A DNA stretch of 64,000 nt from Anticarsia gemmatalis (taxonomy: Eukaryota; Arthropoda; Insecta; Lepidoptera; Erebidae), in NCBI RefSeq assembly GCF_050436995.1, contig NC_134766.1, forward strand, positions 62,001-126,000. The letters run 5' to 3'. Positions 35,965 through 47,420 of the stretch are shown here, one piece after another. Each line of letters starts with the position of its first letter. Position 1 is the first letter of the stretch. The notes below the pieces were generated by a model that made no database searches, was not told the origin of the DNA, and saw only the letters and a list, made by a program, of their open reading frames with translations. The translations under genes and the position numbers were made by a program.

Positions 35965-38571
35965 TGTTAGTTCACATTCTTTAAAGTCCTTTTTTTATAA
36001 ACAAGCAGTTATTCGCGAGTTACTTTTATATATTTCATTTTTTAAAACACGATTCAAAATAAAATTACCAAAAGATTTAACGATCAAAATTGAAATATCT
36101 CATATAAATCCATCAAACACACACACGTGCCGACTGATTGCCAGTCAGTCTGTCACCAGCCACCACCAGCCACCACCACTCACACAATATTTTATAAAAC
36201 GTAAATAAAATCAAAATGTCAGTCTGATGCCTTTTAATTAAAAGCTTTACTCTCTGTATCGTTTATGAATTAATTGTGAAAATCATTGGAAACTCAACGT
36301 TTTCAGTTTCCAGATTCAATTTTCATTTTAAATCTTCGTTTATTTATAATTAATTATTATTTAAGCTTTCATTCAGTAAAGAGGGTTTTTCATGAATTTT
36401 CGTGACATCAATGCAACAGTGGCTCGGATAAATTATACGTAAATGTGAGAATAAATTCATTGAATTTCATTTATTACAAATTGGGCTCACAATAAATGTA
36501 CGCAAAAAATATTGTGAAAACATTTATTTTCCAGCGACGTAGTAAAAAGTTCCGATTATTATTTAACTGGGAAACACTTTTTTACATTGCATAGCTACGA
36601 TTAAATGATTTAAAATATCCATTATGACATGATTAAAATGGTTAAGTCCTCAATTTAATCTTCTTTAAAAGTTTTTATTCTTTGGATGCATAAGTTTAAA
36701 CTAAACTAAATATGATTACAACCATACACTTCTAAATGTTTGCTTGCCTCCAATATTTCTTATTATAAAACTTACTTAACCAATTACTGTCCCACTGCTG
36801 GGCACAGTATTCCTTCTAAAATAGGGACAACTCGAATATATTTATCAAAAACAAAAGCCAATAGTTTTTGATAACTTTTAAAACTTTAACTTTACAACAA
36901 AGACAATATTAGGCTGTAGTTTTAAGAGTCAATAACAAAGTTTAAACAATAATACATTAAACAGTAGCTGTGATAGATGTTATAATATAACAAGTTATTA
37001 AATGTGCCGTCTCGTTAAAACTTCCAACGATCTGCGACTAATTGAAGCAAGAGTCTCTTTGACTTTGACCATTCATTAGTGCCCATTTTAAAAGTTATTT
37101 GTACTTGAATTTAGCATAAATTAACTAGATATTATTTCATTTTATAGCTGGCCATCTGTCATTTAAAATATTATTCTATTTTATAAACTTTTACTTAGGT
37201 AGAAACTCTGAATTCAATCGACTGGACGTGTCACAGAGTGATCAGTTTTACATAAATTCAGTATATGTATAATAAAATGATTTCTAATAACAAAGTGGAT
37301 AATGGTTCAAATAAATCAGAAGAATTCCAAATTCTCAAAAATTATGATTTTTTTTTATCATATCAACATAAAATAAACATAATATAAGTATGTCTTAGAA
37401 TGTTCAAAACCAACATCATGACCAGTAATAAGTTCATTATTCAATATTATGATACTTCTGAGTACAAAAACATTAGCGGATATAAAACCTGCTTAAATTC
37501 ACAAAAGGTACTAAAAAACTGAACAAAAAGTGGCAAGAAATAAACACGACCCTAAGTAGTGACGACGAAAATCACGATTTTACCAACAATAAAAAATAAT
37601 ATAATGATATTCTCGCTCTCGCCTGCGACTGCGCACGCGAAAAAAATTGCAAAACAAAGTAATTTTTTCCTTCAATTCGATCACTTTACCAAATTTATCC
37701 AATCGTTTTAGCAGGTAAGCCTGCGGTTTCGCTTATGTGTAAAGCCTTCTTAAAGAGAAGCCTTCAGCACAGAGGAAAAGTAGACGTAGTTAGTTCATTT
37801 CTTGAGAGAAATTAATAAAAAATGTAATCAACAGTTCTAGAGATTACCACTCTCAGACGAACAATCTCCATAATTTAATATCATAATTACGTGCATTGAA
37901 CTTGACCCAAACTAAAATAACAACAACGAAGGTTATTAAAAAAATATTCTCTCAATAAAACCTTTTTTTAAATATTTAAGTTAAAAAAACAATCCGCAGC
38001 ACAATTTCGTTGATTGAACTTGACCGAAACCAGCAGAAATAATCAACATCATATTTCAAGGCTTTTAACAAAAAAAATCGGCGTTGAATGAAGTTAACAC
38101 TTTTTTGACATGAACGGTTTAAAAAGAACACAAACATAATTACATTTATATATTTGCTATGTTATAATATAATAGGAATGTGTTATGTAACGTCTAGTTA
38201 ATAGGTATACAACACGTGTATGTACTTATGAAGTCTCGGTGAGATTGCTAAATGGCCTTTTTAAGACTGCTAAATAATTAAGTATATTTTGTTTTTAAAT
38301 AATAAATGCTGATTATTCAACTAGGAATATAGTTTATAGTGTCCAAGCGTGTGCACAATACACCTCCCTACATATTCCCTCACTCACATGGTCCGGTGGG
38401 ACGATACATCGATACGACTTTTGTCGAGTTAAATGACCAACGGTACTACCTGGTCTCCAAAACATGGAGGTTTGTGACCCCAGCCTGCATATTTTGAAGA
38501 CATATTGAGATTTTCTTGACAGAAGTTTAAGGTCCTGCTACTAATGCGATCCATTTATGGTGTCAGTAAAG
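35965..38571. other. Non-coding AT-rich stretch
   Basis: No gene recognised. A 'caccagccac' micro-repeat lies at 36150-36180. It includes one LINE tail fragment annotated separately. Confidence 0.4.
36776..36822 (-). mobile_element. Lepidopteran non-LTR 3' tail, copy 4 (fragment)
   Basis: 'ttaaccaattactgtcccac' followed by 'tgctgggcac' is the reverse complement of the 'gcccagcagtgggacagtaa' end of the repeated tail. Only the terminal ~45 bp are recognisable. Confidence 0.6.
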
Positions 38572-38576
38572 AATGT

Positions 38577-38711
38577 TATTATGTATTAATAAAATACGAG
38601 CATTACGTGTTTGATATATTTATTGACAGAGAATGCCAAATCGTTATATGATTAATATATGGCATCTACCATAGAGTAGAAGGAGTTTAGGTGGAGTTTA
38701 GGTTCACCACA
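38577..38711 (-). repeat. 3' LTR
   Basis: 135 bp, in element orientation starting TGTGGTGAACC and ending ...TACATAATA. It appears identical to the 5' LTR, and contains AATAAATATA-like sequence that could serve for polyadenylation. Confidence 0.95.
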
Positions 38712-38724
38712 TTTCTCCCCTCCT
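38712..38724 (-). other. Polypurine tract
   Basis: AGGAGGGGAGAAA on the minus strand immediately before the 3' LTR: the primer for plus-strand DNA synthesis in LTR retrotransposons. It begins only about 7 nt after the Gag-Pol stop codon. Confidence 0.85.
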
Positions 38725-38730
38725 AACCTC

Positions 38731-41700
38731 TTAGCTGTTCTGCTGAATATAAGATGCAGCCAACACCTGGTTGAGGTGTCGGCGCCAGACATCGCCGTTG
38801 TCGGTGCGGATCTCATAATGAAGTCGGCCTAGACGTCTTGTGATAGTACCAAACTGCCAATGGTGCTTAGCACTCGTGTAGTCACGGGCCTGTACTCGTT
38901 CGCCGACTTCCAACTGTCTGACCTTGATCTCTTGATGTTTTGATGTAGTTTTTTTATGGGTGTTTCTAAACATGCAGTGTAATGCTGTTCGAACTTCTCT
39001 TCCAAACATTAACTGATAAGGTGTCTGACCATTCAAGTTTGGTGTCCGTCTGAGGCGAGTTTTTACCATGACAAGTTTCTCTTGAAGATTACCCCTTTCT
39101 CCCTCTAAGCTTCGTAAGATTCTCTTGACTGTTTGTACGTATCGTTCAGCTTGTCCATTGGTTGCAGGGTGGTATGGAGCAGAGGTTTTGTGCGAAATCA
39201 TACAGTCTTTTAGAAATTTTTCGAACTCTCCCGATACGAATTGTCGGCCATTGTCTGAGACAAGGAGTAGAGGTGTTCCATAGGTGCAAAATAGTTCTTT
39301 CAATTTTTGGATGCACCAAGAGCTTGTCGTTGATTTAGTAGGTATAATCTCTGTCCATTTCGAAAATGCGTCTACAACTATTAAAAGATAGTATCCGTAA
39401 ACAGGTCCGGCAAAATCAATATGAAGCCTTTGCCAGGGGCCCTTTGGGTGTTCCCAGTGGTGTAGTGGTGCTTTCTCTGGTTCATTTTGTTGTAATCTAC
39501 ATGTTCTACAGGACTTAACTTTTGTTTCGATATCATTGTCAATTCCTTTCCAGTATACAAAACTGCGGGCCAGTAGCTTCATTTTCACAATGCCCGGGTG
39601 ACCGAGGTGTAGTTCGTCCAGCACTCGTTCGCGTAATGTTTTTGGGATTAAGACTCGCGTTCCTCTTAGTATACATCCATCTTGTAAAGTAAATTCATTA
39701 TCATTGTAACCGAGCGTTTTAAGTGATCGGCCAGTTTGTAATGCGAGTACTAATGGTGTATAATCGGAATCAATACTTGTCTCTTTCGCTATGATATTTG
39801 GGTTGACATCAATGGTATGTATTTGTTGAAGTTGAAAGCTGTAATTCTGGTCCATTTTGTTTGCCTTTGTGTTTTCTACTGGGAACCTGGATAGGTAATC
39901 TGCATTTGAGTTGTTAGGCGAAGTTCTGTATTCAATGTTGTAGTCAAATCCAGATAAGAAATGAGCGTAGTGGAATAATCGCATTGTACTCATTGCTGGT
40001 AACGTTTGATGTGGGTGGAAAATTATTGTCAGTGGTTTATGGTCTGTCACTAGGATAAATTTTCTACCGTAACAATAATAAAAGAACTTCTTCAATCCCC
40101 AGTATATGGCAGTAGCTTCTTTGTCAATTTGGCTGTACTTCTTCTCGCTATCCGATAGTGTTCTGGAAGCGAATGCTATCGGTCTTTCTGATCCATCTGG
40201 GAGTCTATGTGATAGTACTGCTCCGATTCCCAGTGGAGATGCGTCTGTTGCAAGAACCAAGGGCCTCTTGGGATCAAAATGTATAAGTACTCTTTCGCTT
40301 AGAATTTCTTTTTTAATGTGTATAAAGCTCTGTTCGCATTCTGTAGACCATCGAAAACTAGATTCTTTCTTGAGTAAGTTGTTCAGTGGATTCGTGATCG
40401 ATGATAGGTTGGGTATAAATTTGTTGTAAAAATTTGCCATTCCAAGAAATGTCCTCAATTCTGCGGTGTTGACTGGGCGTTCTGTTTTAATTATTGCGTT
40501 AATCTTTTCTCTGTTTTTGTGTAGACCTTCTTTGTCGATAGTGTGTCCCAAATAGTCGATGCTTGTTTTGAAAAAGTGGCACTTATTTTTGTTTACTCGT
40601 AGGTTACTTTCTTTTAGTTTGTCTAACACGAGCTTAAGTCTCTGTAGTAATTGTTCTTTGTTGATGCCTTGAATGATGATGTCATCAAAGAAACATTTTA
40701 CACCTTCGAGATCTTGAAGGAGTTTATCCATAAATTTCTGCCAAAGGCTCGGCGCGACCTTAACGCCGAACATTAGGCGGTTCACCTTAAAAGTGCCTCG
40801 ATGCGTACTTAGTGTTTGTAGCATTGCGCTTTCTTCATCCATTGTCATGTTGAGATATGCCTGGGTGATGTCGAGTGTACAGAATAGTTTACCTCCGTTC
40901 ATCTCTGCAAATATATCTTCTATCATAGGTATTGGATATTGTTCATCTTGTATGACTTTATTTAGTGTAACTTTATAATCAGCGCACAATCGGATACTCC
41001 CATTCGGTTTGACAACTGGTACCACTGGAGTACCCCAATCAGAGTGGTCGACTTTCGTGATGACACCCTGTTTGCATAGTCGCTCGATCTCTTCATCCAC
41101 TTTGGTTTTTAAAGCGTACGGTATTCTACGTGGTTTGATAAAAATTGGTCTTGTGTTTTCTTGTAGATTTAGGTGTCCTCTGTAATTGGGTATTTCGCCT
41201 AAGTCGGATCGAAATACTGATGTCTTGTAAAGTTCCAAAAGCTGGTTTAATTCTAGATTTTCTGATTGCTGTAAAGTTTTTATATCTGCTAAATTTAGAG
41301 TTTCGAGTTCTTTCATCCAACTCCGGCCAAAAACGGGGTCAACGTTGTTGTTGATGAGGTATAATTTACCGTGGAATTCTTTTCCTTGGCATCTGCATTG
41401 AACGTATGCAACACCTGCAGGTTCGATTACTTCGCCGGTATATGTTTTGAGTTTTATATTAGTTTTAAAGATTCTTTTGCCGATTTTCAATTTTCTGTAG
41501 TCTCGTAATGACATAGAAGTAAGTGTGGCTCCAGTGTCAAATTCCATTTTCATCTTAGCATGTTCAATGTGTACCGTTATCATGTATTTTTCGGATGTTT
41601 CACCAGATATAACATTAATATCATTCCATTCATCATCATCGCTTATCGCTGAGTCGTTTAATTGATTTATATCCGGTGTAGTCTTACTGGACTTCGCATC

Positions 41701-42798
41701 TGAGCGCCGTTGTAGACACACACTAGCTAAGTGTCCGACCTTCTTGCATTTATAGCATGTTATGTTTATAGCGCTACATTTCTTGGTTTCGTGATTTAAA
41801 CCACAGCGGAAACATTTCCCTTTTAAATCTCTTGGTGTGATTCCTCTAAAAGGAGATTTTTTTGAATTATTGTAGGAATCAGTGGAAATTTTATTGATAT
41901 TGTCACTACTTGGTTGTTCATTCGGAAGCATTGATGTATTTTCTGCTTTACTCATTTCAATAGATGTTGCAATCTGTGTCAGGTGTTTAAATGTACATAC
42001 TGTTCGGTCTTGTAAAATTTTTGTACGTGCGTCGCTATCTTTCAATCCTCTTATGAGTTGAAGAGATAAAAAGCTTTCTGAAATGTTTTTCTGGCAGTGT
42101 TGACATTTAAATTCGCAGTTGGTAGTGAGCTTTTTTAAATCTGCGGCGTATTGCGCTACTGTTTCATCCGATTTTTGAGTTCTCGATATAAATTTATGTT
42201 GTAGAACCCATTTGCTAGGTTTTGGGTCTAAGTAGTCGTCAAGTGTTTCAGTAATTTCGTTAAATGTCTTATTCAATGGTTCGTCTGGTGCTATTAAATC
42301 ACATAATTTTTCATGGAGTTCTGGTGATAATGTAGACAGAAGAATATTTGTCTTCATGTGGGGCTCAGTAATTTCATTAAGTCTAAAGTACACTTCCAGA
42401 CGTTTTTTAAAGTTATTGAACGTTTCTGATTCATGTAAAGGATTAAATTGTATTTTTGGTATAATCTTATGGTATTGGTATATTCTATGTTGGTCTTCCT
42501 GTCGCTGACCTTGAATAATGGTTTTTTTTGTTAAAAGTTTTGATACTAAAATAGTGTGAAGTTCTTCGAATTCGTAGCCGTAATTTTGTTCGTGTAAATA
42601 CGCTGTTTCATCGTTATCATCTATGGTTTTGTTTTCTATCTTCTCTTGTAACTCTCGCAGTGCTGTTATGGTGTCCTTCAAGGCTGCGGAGCGAGCGGTG
42701 ATGTCCTCGTCAGACATCGTCGCCCTCTGCTCGATGTAGGTATCGAGTCTGGTGAGCATCCCACGTAGGGTGCTCCGTTTTTTACGTAGCTTTTCCAT
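38731..42798 (-). CDS. Gag-Pol polyprotein of Mag-like Ty3/Gypsy retrotransposon
   Basis: One uninterrupted 1355-residue frame. Residues 1-320 are Gag-like with an N-terminal coiled-coil-like stretch. Two zinc knuckles follow at about 329-361: the first is CX2CX3HX4C, one residue short of the usual spacing, and the second is the standard CX2CX4HX4C. An aspartic protease has DTGA at 421-424. Reverse transcriptase (about 555-740) has TLDITQAY at 641-648 and FFDD at 703-706 in place of the usual YxDD. RNase H follows from about 848 (TDAS, with D851, E895 and D919 as likely catalytic residues). Integrase has an HHCC finger (H1064, H1067, C1097, C1100) and a DDE triad D1128, D1182, E1218. Gag and Pol are in one frame, so no frameshift is needed. 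All catalytic motifs seem intact. The start ATG lies only 27 nt inside the 5' LTR edge. Confidence 0.95.
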   Translation of the reverse strand: MEKLRKKRSTLRGMLTRLDTYIEQRATMSDEDITARSAALKDTITALRELQEKIENKTIDDNDETAYLHEQNYGYEFEELHTILVSKLLTKKTIIQGQRQEDQHRIYQYHKIIPKIQFNPLHESETFNNFKKRLEVYFRLNEITEPHMKTNILLSTLSPELHEKLCDLIAPDEPLNKTFNEITETLDDYLDPKPSKWVLQHKFISRTQKSDETVAQYAADLKKLTTNCEFKCQHCQKNISESFLSLQLIRGLKDSDARTKILQDRTVCTFKHLTQIATSIEMSKAENTSMLPNEQPSSDNINKISTDSYNNSKKSPFRGITPRDLKGKCFRCGLNHETKKCSAINITCYKCKKVGHLASVCLQRRSDAKSSKTTPDINQLNDSAISDDDEWNDINVISGETSEKYMITVHIEHAKMKMEFDTGATLTSMSLRDYRKLKIGKRIFKTNIKLKTYTGEVIEPAGVAYVQCRCQGKEFHGKLYLINNNVDPVFGRSWMKELETLNLADIKTLQQSENLELNQLLELYKTSVFRSDLGEIPNYRGHLNLQENTRPIFIKPRRIPYALKTKVDEEIERLCKQGVITKVDHSDWGTPVVPVVKPNGSIRLCADYKVTLNKVIQDEQYPIPMIEDIFAEMNGGKLFCTLDITQAYLNMTMDEESAMLQTLSTHRGTFKVNRLMFGVKVAPSLWQKFMDKLLQDLEGVKCFFDDIIIQGINKEQLLQRLKLVLDKLKESNLRVNKNKCHFFKTSIDYLGHTIDKEGLHKNREKINAIIKTERPVNTAELRTFLGMANFYNKFIPNLSSITNPLNNLLKKESSFRWSTECEQSFIHIKKEILSERVLIHFDPKRPLVLATDASPLGIGAVLSHRLPDGSERPIAFASRTLSDSEKKYSQIDKEATAIYWGLKKFFYYCYGRKFILVTDHKPLTIIFHPHQTLPAMSTMRLFHYAHFLSGFDYNIEYRTSPNNSNADYLSRFPVENTKANKMDQNYSFQLQQIHTIDVNPNIIAKETSIDSDYTPLVLALQTGRSLKTLGYNDNEFTLQDGCILRGTRVLIPKTLRERVLDELHLGHPGIVKMKLLARSFVYWKGIDNDIETKVKSCRTCRLQQNEPEKAPLHHWEHPKGPWQRLHIDFAGPVYGYYLLIVVDAFSKWTEIIPTKSTTSSWCIQKLKELFCTYGTPLLLVSDNGRQFVSGEFEKFLKDCMISHKTSAPYHPATNGQAERYVQTVKRILRSLEGERGNLQEKLVMVKTRLRRTPNLNGQTPYQLMFGREVRTALHCMFRNTHKKTTSKHQEIKVRQLEVGERVQARDYTSAKHHWQFGTITRRLGRLHYEIRTDNGDVWRRHLNQVLAASYIQQNS

Positions 42799-42812
42799 TT
42801 AGGTTCAGTTTT

Positions 42813-42824
42813 TCCTCGTCGCCA
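42813..42824 (-). other. Primer-binding site
   Basis: TGGCGACGAGGA, one nucleotide inside the 5' LTR. It starts with TGG, complementary to the universal tRNA CCA end. Related elements use tRNA-Ser or tRNA-Arg; which one is used here cannot be settled without the host tRNA set. Confidence 0.8.
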
Positions 42825-42825
42825 A

Positions 42826-42960
42826 TATTATGTATTAATAAAATACGAGCATTACGTGTTTGATATATTTATTGACAGAGAATGCCAAATCGTTATATGA
42901 TTAATATATGGCATCTACCATAGAGTAGAAGGAGTTTAGGTGGAGTTTAGGTTCACCACA
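42826..42960 (-). repeat. 5' LTR
   Basis: 135 bp. Its outer edge abuts the target duplication AATGT at 42961-42965. In element sense it carries the promoter. No difference from the 3' LTR was found on base-by-base comparison. Confidence 0.95.
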
Positions 42961-45718
42961 AATGTCATAAAGTATTAACACTGTTTACACTCAGTCGTAT
43001 CAGTACTCAGTATTTGAATAGCTTTAGGGTCGAGGAAGCTGTTTTCTATCCTCACTTGGGATTTGAACCTGTTGCTTTTTCACAGCAGTTGCATTTACTA
43101 TACCCACTTAACTTCATTCATTGAAGACTGGGTTGTGAATCTCATCGCCTATCGATCTGATTCCCAAAAACCGCTAAAGGTTACAAGATGACCTGCTTCA
43201 CGTACTTTAACCCGGTTCAAAATAAACGTGGAAGCAACAGGTGGACGGTCAGCTCTTCAACAGCTACACACTTTATCTAGACGACTCTGTACCTATGTGT
43301 CTAGATGTACAGGTCCTGAAGGCAGAAGATTGTAGCCTTCTCATAAATACTTGCTTTTTGATATTATTTCTAGTAGTGAGGCAAGAACAATGAGGTAGAC
43401 ATTGCCAGATTTTCGGACTTTCATGGATAATGAATAATTAATAAATACGAGAAGAATGAAGCAGCTTAGCAGATGTACCAGTATCAAAATAAGTAAGACT
43501 ACAGCTTTTTAGCTGTTTTGCATTTGACTGATAAATTAACCAACGACACCTACTTATAAATTTAGCATGTTTATGGGTCAGCAATGGCAGCTGCAGACGC
43601 TTCGGTCTACCTGTACTACCGAGGCACATTATGCATTATCAATCCTTCTCATTAGTCAAGCAAACAATGCTTCAATGATAGTGAATTTTCTCTTATTATT
43701 TTCATGCACATTGATTAATCAAGCAAATGACAAAAACGTATGATAAATGTCATACATATATCAATGCACTTTCGACACTCATCCCACCTTGAAGTATTAA
43801 CTTTTTTACTTAAAACAGTGATGTCATGATCACTTCCTAATGTGCATGCGAATAAACATGGCACTTCCATAAAATATAATATATTCAGACAATTATATTA
43901 TTATTAATACCGGTACGTTGACATACGATCACTACACGTGAGAGGATGTGCCAGGCTTGTGTAGAGGACTTTATATCTGTGTTCTGTACAAACATTTACT
44001 AATGAAGCTCGCAACTGGTGACTACGGCCAGTGCAACCAGGGCCGAAATGTCAAGCAAAACGAAGTATAATATGTTCCAGTTAACTTTGTTTGTCTGAAT
44101 ACAGCAATAAGACTCTACGCAGAAGAAGATAAACAAATATAAGATAACAAGAATATGACACAATGATAGATGCGTAGAATAGGAGTGCGGCTAACGAAAC
44201 GGAAGAAAGGAGTTGTCGTTACGTCATTTAACAGAAACTGACGTATACTTGGGTGGTTGATTGTCCATATCATAATTATTAATACTTAACAAGTGGCGAA
44301 CATTTTTTACTTTTGTTCCTAACTTTTCACACCCCTTTTCTATACTTGATTTCAGTGGGAATGTTTGTAGCACGTAAGTAATTCAATGCATGTAACATTA
44401 TACAATTCGATTTCGACGTATTACAAATTTTTCGTTTGGAATATTCAGATGAGGAACACTAAAATAATAAATAACAAACCCGGTTCTCAAACAATTTTCC
44501 GAAACATGTCGGATACAAATCGTTAAGAATGAAAAATAACAAAACACTGTCGACGTAGCCCACGAGTTCACCAACATCGTATTATAATATGCATTCTGCA
44601 TAAAAACAAATTTAAATGATGAATTTATATACTTACATATATTTTGAAAAGAAAATACGATAATATTTATGAATACAAATTACTTAAGTCGAAGAGAACT
44701 TGGAGACGTAAAATACATTAAAAAGTAGTATTACTCTTTGTAATAAATTATAATTAAATAAAACTCATTAATGCCCTACCGCTATACCAAGTGCGGGTTA
44801 CAGTCATATTTACACCTAACCTAAAAAATATTCTCTAAAACAACACCAATAGCTTTTTCCAGCCCAGTAATCGAATCCCACACCTCACACATACAACATA
44901 CTCCTACATATTAATATTTAACATACATAATGTACAGTACATAATACAGTAACAGTGGTCAGTAGATAATCTGTGCAGAGTTGAACTTGACCTCGCTCAA
45001 ATACAGCTGTACACACGGTGCTGTGTGAAGTTATATCATTATCAGTGGCGGGGACCTTGACACTGACACACACACAATATTGTACGAGATTATTTACACA
45101 TCATTTACGTGGTTTAGTTAATTCTGTGAAATGAGTACAAGCAACGTGAAAAATACATATGTATGCACTGATATTTTTCGTTTTCAAACTTTCACATTTT
45201 CATTTTATCAATGAAAGTTTTGAAATTAGTATTAATTTTGCTATTACCGTGTAATGTTTGTTAAGCTATAACAATAGAATTAAATTAATAATTTCATACA
45301 AAAAGAACGACTGAAAATATGACAGGGTATACATATTTTTGACGCTGACTGTACATATTATTCGTGTAATATTGTGTTTATTGACCAGCTTCTGCCTTTA
45401 TGTTATCCAATCGATTTACGTGAATCAGTAACACATACATACATTTCCACAAACTTTAGCATTCCTGATGTTAATGTGACTTGATGCGACTTATATTTGT
45501 TAGAAAGTAGCATCACCGCAAATTATAATGTTTAGTGAAAGGCGACACTTTCCATACCACATACTTAGGCATTTTTATCATTATAAATACTACCTAGAGG
45601 GTTTATATGGGTCACCAGGGCACTATCTTATAAACAAGCGGGGCGAAGTTATCTATGTTTTAGGCAAATGAGGTTCAGAGCAGGTAACACACTCTCTTTT
45701 CTTTCTCTTCTTTAAAAA

Positions 45719-45770
45719 CACAACTCCCGCACTCAAAATTGCTCTTGTATCGCGGGCTACTCTTTCTGAA
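45719..45770 (-). mobile_element. SINE family A tail fragment
   Basis: 'acacaactcccgcactcaaa' then 'attgctcttgtatcgcggg' matches 'gacaactcccgcactaagaa' and 'ttgctcttgtgtcgcgggg' of the copy at 62641-62816. Only the 3' end is left. Confidence 0.6.
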
Positions 45771-47257
45771 GTAAAAAATAGTCTTACATGGAACTGCAGG
45801 ATATAATATTAAAATATCTGACACGTGTAATTAGCACACTCAACCTACACCTTCAGAGAGAACAGGTGTGATGTAATAACGAATAATTACGGTGTATCCA
45901 CTCGCGGCCATGATATTGACACTGTTCCGTGCCCCTAACATTGACGCGAGCCGCGAGCCGAGAGTCGCGAGCTAGGCAGCTGTGTCGAGAGAATTACGTA
46001 AAGGTTAATTAATTATGTAACTACCATTGTAATTATGCATTCAAGTTAATGTCGACATCCAACAATGCATTGTTTTGAGCTGAGATAGATCTTTTTTATT
46101 TTTATGAAGAAAATTAGTAGCAGTCGTAATTTTTTAATGATTTAATAGGGAAGTTGAATTATTAATATTGAACAGGTAATAAGATTAGTCAGATTAGACA
46201 TAAAACAGACTCTTAAATAGATAGATTAATTGTTATTTTTTCTAAATAGATTAATTGTTATTTTTTTACCTAATAAACGAATATTGAATTGAAATAATTT
46301 AACGTATGCGTGTTACATTTGTGTCGATGCGTGCGAGGTCACTTGAATGAATTCTTATTATAAAAATACAATCTAAATTATAATTGAAAATTGCAAATGT
46401 CAGCGACAGAACAAGTTTCCCAAAATAACAATAAACTGGTGTAACCTTTCAAACTAATTATTTATTTAAATACAATAATTATACAATATTTTGCAAATAT
46501 ATTTTTTTGTTTTGAGAGTATTTTCTAAATTAAGATAAAGCAGGTTTATAAACACGTATTTATATAAGATTTTTGAGAATAAATACATTCCGCATCGATT
46601 AACATTTAATATTTGCAAATGCACATAAAAAATGAACTAGTTGTTACATTAGATAGAGTAATAAAACGTAATGTATGAATGTAAATGATTCTTAATAAAA
46701 TAATACGCATTAATAAATAAATAAACTAGATAAGTATATTTTTATTGCGATTTTGGTGAACATTCCCGTCGAGCTAGGAATTCTCGGAAACTTTCTTCAC
46801 TCGAGACGAGAACTAAGTTGAGAAGAGCTCTCGAGTTACGAGAAAAAAACGTTATATTTATAAAATAAATCATTTGCTTACTTTTATTTTATTTATTTCA
46901 GTATTTCGATTTGAACATTCAATATTTATGATTGACATAGAGATGAGTTAAAAAATAAAAATTTAACATGCAAATTATCATAGACAATGCTGCATATTTA
47001 TAAAAGCAAGAACTTCAAGGAATTATAATTATTATTATAAAGCTAAAAGACATCGTTTTTTGGGACGCGCTGATTCAGGAACTAATCTCGAGCTCGAAAA
47101 TTTTTACACTTTTATAAAAGGTTGACTGGGTTAACGACAAATGATAACACCCGTACTCTAAAAATGTAATAATGTTGACACCATACTACTTACTTGATCC
47201 CGACGAGTATACAAGCTTGTGACGTCACTATGTTGTATTTCTATACTAAAATGTGCC

Positions 47258-47313
47258 AATCAGCTATTACTGCGCTAAGAAATGTTTATTTTCATAGCGC
47301 AGTAGTAGCTGAT
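47258..47313. repeat. Inverted repeat (20 bp arms, ~16 bp loop)
   Basis: Left arm AATCAGCTATTACTGCGCTA (47258-47277) and right arm TAGCGCAGTAGTAGCTGATT (47294-47313) are reverse complements with one mismatch. A stable hairpin is possible. It may be a miniature foldback element or the centre of one; no flanking duplication was recognised. Confidence 0.75.
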
Positions 47314-47344
47314 TTACATAGCTGGTAAAGAACTACCTTATTTC

Positions 47345-47420
47345 TTGCATCGCGGGGACTTTTCAAACACAAACTGATACAAAATATATCCAGAATCGAA
47401 TCAAAAATTATTAGGAATCA
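47345..47420 (-). mobile_element. SINE family A tail fragment (diverged)
   Basis: 'gcatcgcggggacttttcaa' then 'acacaaactgatac' and a later 'agaatcgaatc' parallel the 'gtgtcgcggggactttttac' and B-box region of the 62.7 kb copy. Degraded. Confidence 0.45.

Larger units (their letters stand above)
38577..42960 (-). mobile_element. Complete Ty3/Gypsy LTR retrotransposon, Mag-like
   Basis: A 4384 bp element with a 5 bp target duplication AATGT (38572-38576 and 42961-42965) and two LTRs of 135 bp. A primer-binding site, a single Gag-Pol frame and a polypurine tract lie in the expected order on the minus strand. The LTRs look identical base for base, which indicates insertion too recent for mutations to accumulate. 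The very short LTRs, fused Gag-Pol, two zinc knuckles and pol order PR-RT-RNH-IN point to the Mag lineage, known from Bombyx mori. No envelope frame is present. Confidence 0.95.

Noticed and set aside
40106..41354. Antisense frames of 60-107 codons inside Gag-Pol
   Set aside because: Shadows of the retrotransposon coding sequence; no independent motif.
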